DNA from: Pseudomonadota bacterium
Lineage (GTDB): Bacteria > Pseudomonadota > Gammaproteobacteria > Burkholderiales > Burkholderiaceae_D
Reading direction: 5' to 3'
Assembly (NCBI GenBank): GCA_023389425.1
Contig: JAEWEK010000399.1
Coordinates: 1 to 7,072 of the forward strand
Length of the DNA stretch: 7,072 bases
Both the position numbers and the translations under genes were made by a program. Every line of letters begins with the position of its first letter. Positions within the stretch are counted from its first letter, which is position 1. Positions 4,318-7,072 of the stretch are shown here, piece after piece. The notes beneath the pieces were generated by a model, which was not told the DNA's origin, ran no database searches, and saw only the letters and a list, made by a program, of their open reading frames with translations.

Positions 4318-7037
4318 CACAGGATTTTTTCTCCAATCAGTTTGACAGGGCCGAGGATGCCCGAGGGTTGCGGCGCGATCAGCTGGGTGTCCTGCGGCTC
4401 GAAGCGCTTGCCGTAGCGGCCCCACAGCAGGCGGTAGTCGGGCAAGGCGTGGCCGGCCAGCACGTTCAGGGCGAGGTTGCCGACCCGGACTTCGATCTGG
4501 TTGGCGCCCGCGACCAGCAGCGAACTGACGTCGACCGCGTAGGGCGGATGCCACAGCGCGCCGGCGCGCTTGCCGTTCACGTAGACCTGGGCGGCCTCGC
4601 GCACCGGGCTGTCGAGCATGGCGCGCATGCCGGCCGGGACCTTCGGCGTGTTGTCCAGCGGCGTGCCCTGGCCGAAGTCGAGCATGATGCGGCGACCCGC
4701 GACCTGGTCGGCAGCGAGGTTCACGTCCTTCGAATACACGGCCACGCCGGAGAAGTAGCGGGTGGCCTCGTCATCCGTCCACGAGCGCAGCTTGTGCATC
4801 TGCACCGCCGGCCCCTTGCCGAAGCTGACCTTCCAGTCCTGGCCCAGGTCCGCCAGCACGACCGGCGCATCCAGTCGCTGCGGCTCGGCGGCAGCCAGTG
4901 GCTTGTCGGAGAAGACCAGCACGCGCGACTGGTACGGCGCCAGCTTGAGCTGGGGGGCAGGTTCGGCGCGCACCAGCTTGCCGGTATCGGGGTCCAGCCA
5001 TGCCGCGTACGGGCGCCTGGAGCCGAAGCTGGCGCCGGCGCTGACGTCGTGGTTGCTGGTGTTGGCGACGAAATAGATGTCGGCGTCGGCCAGCTTGCGG
5101 CGCACGAAGCCGACGTCCGACACGGCGGCCGACAACTTCAGGTCCGGCGCCAGCATCGCGGCCAGCGCGGCGCCGAGTGCGGCGTCGTCGCGCACCAGCA
5201 CCACGTTCGGGCCGGACGCGAACAGCGCTTCGGCGGCCTGGCGCACCTGCTCCGACTGGCGCTGCGCATCCAGCAGGCCCGGAGCCAGCGAGGGTTTGCC
5301 GCCGACGGCGATGATCTTGCCGCCGCCGCGCACGTAGTCGGCCAGGCGCGCCATCACGGCGGGCGCGAGGCGGGTCACGTGCGGCATCACCAGCACCGGG
5401 TGATGCAGTCCCAGCGCGACGATCGAATCGGCGTCCACGTAGTCGAGGTTATGGCCGGCGTCCAGGATCTGCGCGGTCAGTTCCGGCGTCACGTATTTGT
5501 TCATGTGGCCGGACAGCGTCACCTTGCCCGGCTCCGTCGCCGCGTACACATCGTCGTTCGGCAGCAGCACCGCGACCTGGTTGGCCGGTTCGCCCTGGCG
5601 CATCAGGTAGCTCATGCGGGTCAGGTAGCCGGTCAGGTCCGGCATCACGTTCCACCACGGGTTGTGGTCGTTGAATACGGCGGCCGCATAGAACGAATAG
5701 CCCGGCTCCACGGTGCCCGGCGGCGTGTACGGCCAGCCGTGGCCGACGAACTGGTTGACGCCTTCCAGCAGCATGCGGTCGGCCTCGGCCTTCATGTCCA
5801 GCGGCGTGGCGCTGAAGGCCGGCGAATGCAGCCAGGTCCAGGTCTCGGCCGAGATCACCGGCTTGCCGTACAGGTGGCCGGCCGACGTGGCCAGGCGGGT
5901 GAAGGAGAACTGGCGGAACTGCGGGCCCTCGCCCTCGGGAAGCGCAACCAAACGGTTGCTTGATAGCGAGACCGCCGGTTCGCCGTAGGTCTGCGAGCGG
6001 AAGCGCGTCTTGTGCGCCTTGGCCCAGGCGTCGATGCGGGCCAGGTAGCGCTCGTCGGCGAGCTCGGTCTGGGTCCTGACCCAGTCATGGCGCACGCCGG
6101 CCGCCGCCTCGCCGCTGCCGGTCCACAGCTGCGGCAGGTAGGGCGTCAGCTCGTAGCCGCGGCGCTTGCGGAACTGCTCGAGGAAATCGTCGGTCCAGTC
6201 GGTGCCGTACACTTCCAGGCTGTCCGAGAACACCGCGTACGGCGGCTGGTCGCCGAAGGCCTTCATCAGCGGCCCGGCGACCGTTTTCAGGTGATGGTCG
6301 ACCGCCTTTTCGCTCAGGTGGTCGAGCACGAAACCGTCCGCGTCCAGCGCCGCGCGCTTGACCTGCTGGCCGGTGCGGCTGGCGATGAAGCATACGGCCA
6401 CCCGCGACTGCGCGGCCGGCGCGATCGCGACGCGGCCGTTGACGGGGGCGCCGGGGGCAGCCTGCGCCAGGAGGCTCGCGTCATAGCGCGCGCCCTGCCC
6501 TTCGCCGGTGAACACGGCGACCAGCTTCTCGCCGTCCATCACGGCCGGCAGCGCATACGACGCGGCGTTGGCCGGAATGTCGACGGTGGCCATGCGCAGG
6601 CGCGAGGCCGCCATGTCCACGCCGATATGCGGCCCGCCGTAGGGCCAGCCGCTGGCCAGCGTCATGTCGACGCGCAGGCCGTTGGCGCGCCCGGTGCGGT
6701 TGGCGAAGGAGACGGCGTCGAGGAACTCCTTCGACAGGTAAGCGACGTTCTTGATGGCGCGCGCCGCATCGTCCAGTTCCATCGGGTATACCGGCTGGAT
6801 CTCGAAGCCGCCGAAGCCGCCGGACTTCATCGCGCGGATTTCACGCTCCAGCTCGGGCTTGGTGACGGCCGGGCCGAACCACCACCAGCGCATCATCGGC
6901 CGCGCCTCGGGCGGCGGCGATGCCAGGTGGGCGGCAACCGTGGCAAAGGACTCGGGGGCGGCGTGCGCGGCGCCGGCATGGAGCAAGGCGGCCGCGGCAC
7001 AGATAGCCAGCGGCCTGCGCGTGAAGCGCGTGGTCAT
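4317..7037 (-). CDS. GH106-type alpha-L-rhamnosidase, exported
   Basis: A 906-residue exported enzyme resembling the GH106 alpha-L-rhamnosidases, inverting, calcium-dependent enzymes that release terminal L-rhamnose from pectic and other glycans. Visible: signal peptide 1-26 with a twin-arginine-like TRRPLA (6-11) and cleavage near AHA|AP; RPMMRWWWFGPAVTKPELER (46-65), GGFGGFEIQPVYP (73-85) and TLASGWPYGGP (126-136), all family hallmarks of the N-terminal catalytic domain. Conserved-looking acidic segments are FSDSLEVYG (Glu275), YGEP (Glu353) and ISAETWTW (Glu398); I do not assign acid and base among them. A beta-sandwich follows at the C-terminus, with VYVNGKRAGALWHPPYAVDV (818-837), like the sugar-binding domains of GH2. 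It is somewhat shorter than the Bacteroides enzyme BT0986. It is the first gene of the cluster within the window. The ATG at 7037-7035 has GGGAGA five bases upstream. Several relatives are annotated only as 'glycosyl hydrolase', so exact linkage specificity is open. Confidence 0.87.
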   Translation of the reverse strand: MTTRFTRRPLAICAAAALLHAGAAHAAPESFATVAAHLASPPPEARPMMRWWWFGPAVTKPELEREIRAMKSGGFGGFEIQPVYPMELDDAARAIKNVAYLSKEFLDAVSFANRTGRANGLRVDMTLASGWPYGGPHIGVDMAASRLRMATVDIPANAASYALPAVMDGEKLVAVFTGEGQGARYDASLLAQAAPGAPVNGRVAIAPAAQSRVAVCFIASRTGQQVKRAALDADGFVLDHLSEKAVDHHLKTVAGPLMKAFGDQPPYAVFSDSLEVYGTDWTDDFLEQFRKRRGYELTPYLPQLWTGSGEAAAGVRHDWVRTQTELADERYLARIDAWAKAHKTRFRSQTYGEPAVSLSSNRLVALPEGEGPQFRQFSFTRLATSAGHLYGKPVISAETWTWLHSPAFSATPLDMKAEADRMLLEGVNQFVGHGWPYTPPGTVEPGYSFYAAAVFNDHNPWWNVMPDLTGYLTRMSYLMRQGEPANQVAVLLPNDDVYAATEPGKVTLSGHMNKYVTPELTAQILDAGHNLDYVDADSIVALGLHHPVLVMPHVTRLAPAVMARLADYVRGGGKIIAVGGKPSLAPGLLDAQRQSEQVRQAAEALFASGPNVVLVRDDAALGAALAAMLAPDLKLSAAVSDVGFVRRKLADADIYFVANTSNHDVSAGASFGSRRPYAAWLDPDTGKLVRAEPAPQLKLAPYQSRVLVFSDKPLAAAEPQRLDAPVVLADLGQDWKVSFGKGPAVQMHKLRSWTDDEATRYFSGVAVYSKDVNLAADQVAGRRIMLDFGQGTPLDNTPKVPAGMRAMLDSPVREAAQVYVNGKRAGALWHPPYAVDVSSLLVAGANQIEVRVGNLALNVLAGHALPDYRLLWGRYGKRFEPQDTQLIAPQPSGILGPVKLIGEKIL
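4331..4334 (-). promoter_or_regulatory. Shine-Dalgarno of the GH28 gene, with unusually long spacing
   Basis: GGAG on the minus strand lies 13 bases before the GH28 ATG but only 10 before the adjoining in-frame GTG (4320-4318). A GTG start would give a GTGA overlap with the GH106 stop; an ATG start gives TGATG. Either start encodes the same signal peptide, differing by one residue. Confidence 0.45.
5944..5959. repeat. Perfect intragenic inverted repeat in the GH106 gene
   Basis: GCAACC (5944-5949) and GGTTGC (5954-5959) are perfect arms around an AAAC loop. The element sits in a locally AT-richer patch coding for SSNRLVA (359-365 of the GH106 protein). No T-run follows on the coding strand, so it is not a terminator; it may simply be chance. 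Confidence 0.4.
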
Positions 7038-7042
7038 ACGTT

Positions 7043-7048
7043 TCTCCC
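7043..7048 (-). promoter_or_regulatory. Shine-Dalgarno of the GH106 gene
   Basis: GGGAGA on the minus strand, five bases before the ATG. The remaining upstream bases to the window edge (7049-7072) are GC-rich and show no recognisable promoter; the operon promoter, or further upstream genes, lie outside. Confidence 0.7.
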
Positions 7049-7072
7049 GGATGGCCGCGCGCCCCGCCCCGC

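Noticed and set aside
4325..4330. T6 run on the plus strand as a terminator tail
   Set aside because: No plus-strand gene ends here and no GC-rich stem precedes it; on the coding strand it is an A-run between the GGAG signal and the GH28 start.
4318..4554. Upstream extension of the GH28 frame by 79 codons
   Set aside because: The extension is Arg/Pro-rich, lies in the coding sequence of GH106, and would bury the GH28 signal peptide inside the protein.
4254..5963. 569-codon open frame on the plus strand opposite the GH106 gene
   Set aside because: Its translation is rich in Arg, His, Gln and Val with no domain signature, as expected from antisense of a GC-rich gene. The minus strand carries clear GH106 motifs and a good Shine-Dalgarno.

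Overview
The window is GC-rich and gene-dense, with almost no intergenic space. Cleavable export signals, a lipoprotein signal and the enzyme families point to a Gram-negative, plant-polysaccharide-degrading bacterium. A betaproteobacterium of the Massilia/Duganella type is my best guess from protein style alone. Sphingomonads, caulobacters or xanthomonads cannot be excluded, because no phylogenetic marker is present.

Layout, left to right. Bases 1-674 (+) hold the C-terminal 223 residues of an oligogalacturonate-lyase-like (PL22-type) beta-propeller whose start lies outside the window. It converges on a five-gene minus-strand cluster, with only 14 bases between the two stop codons. Those bases form the core of a perfect palindrome whose arms contain both stops. 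In its own reading direction (right to left) the cluster is: a GH106-type alpha-L-rhamnosidase (4317-7037), a GH28 polygalacturonase/rhamnogalacturonase-family enzyme (2875-4317), a GH105 unsaturated rhamnogalacturonyl hydrolase (1691-2878), L-rhamnose mutarotase rhaM (1380-1694), and a DUF1080 / 3-keto-disaccharide-hydrolase-like lipoprotein (689-1318). The first four genes overlap by 1-4 bases at each junction, so they are almost certainly one translationally coupled operon. A hairpin plus T5 candidate attenuator or terminator lies between rhaM and the DUF1080 gene.

Functionally this looks like part of a rhamnogalacturonan-I utilisation locus. GH106 would remove terminal L-rhamnose. GH28 would cut at galacturonic acid in the backbone. 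GH105 would take off the unsaturated uronic acid left by lyases. RhaM, the only cluster product without an export signal, would interconvert rhamnose anomers for cytoplasmic catabolism. The PL22-like lyase would act on galacturonate oligomers. The DUF1080 lipoprotein has no established place in this pathway. No transporter, TonB receptor, regulator or rhamnose-catabolism gene is in the window.

The most unusual points are the substitutions in the GH28 active-site motifs, the DUF1080 partner, and the stop-codon palindrome between the convergent genes. I saw no tRNA, rRNA, CRISPR array, insertion sequence or phage element. No stretch longer than about 60 bases is without a gene.
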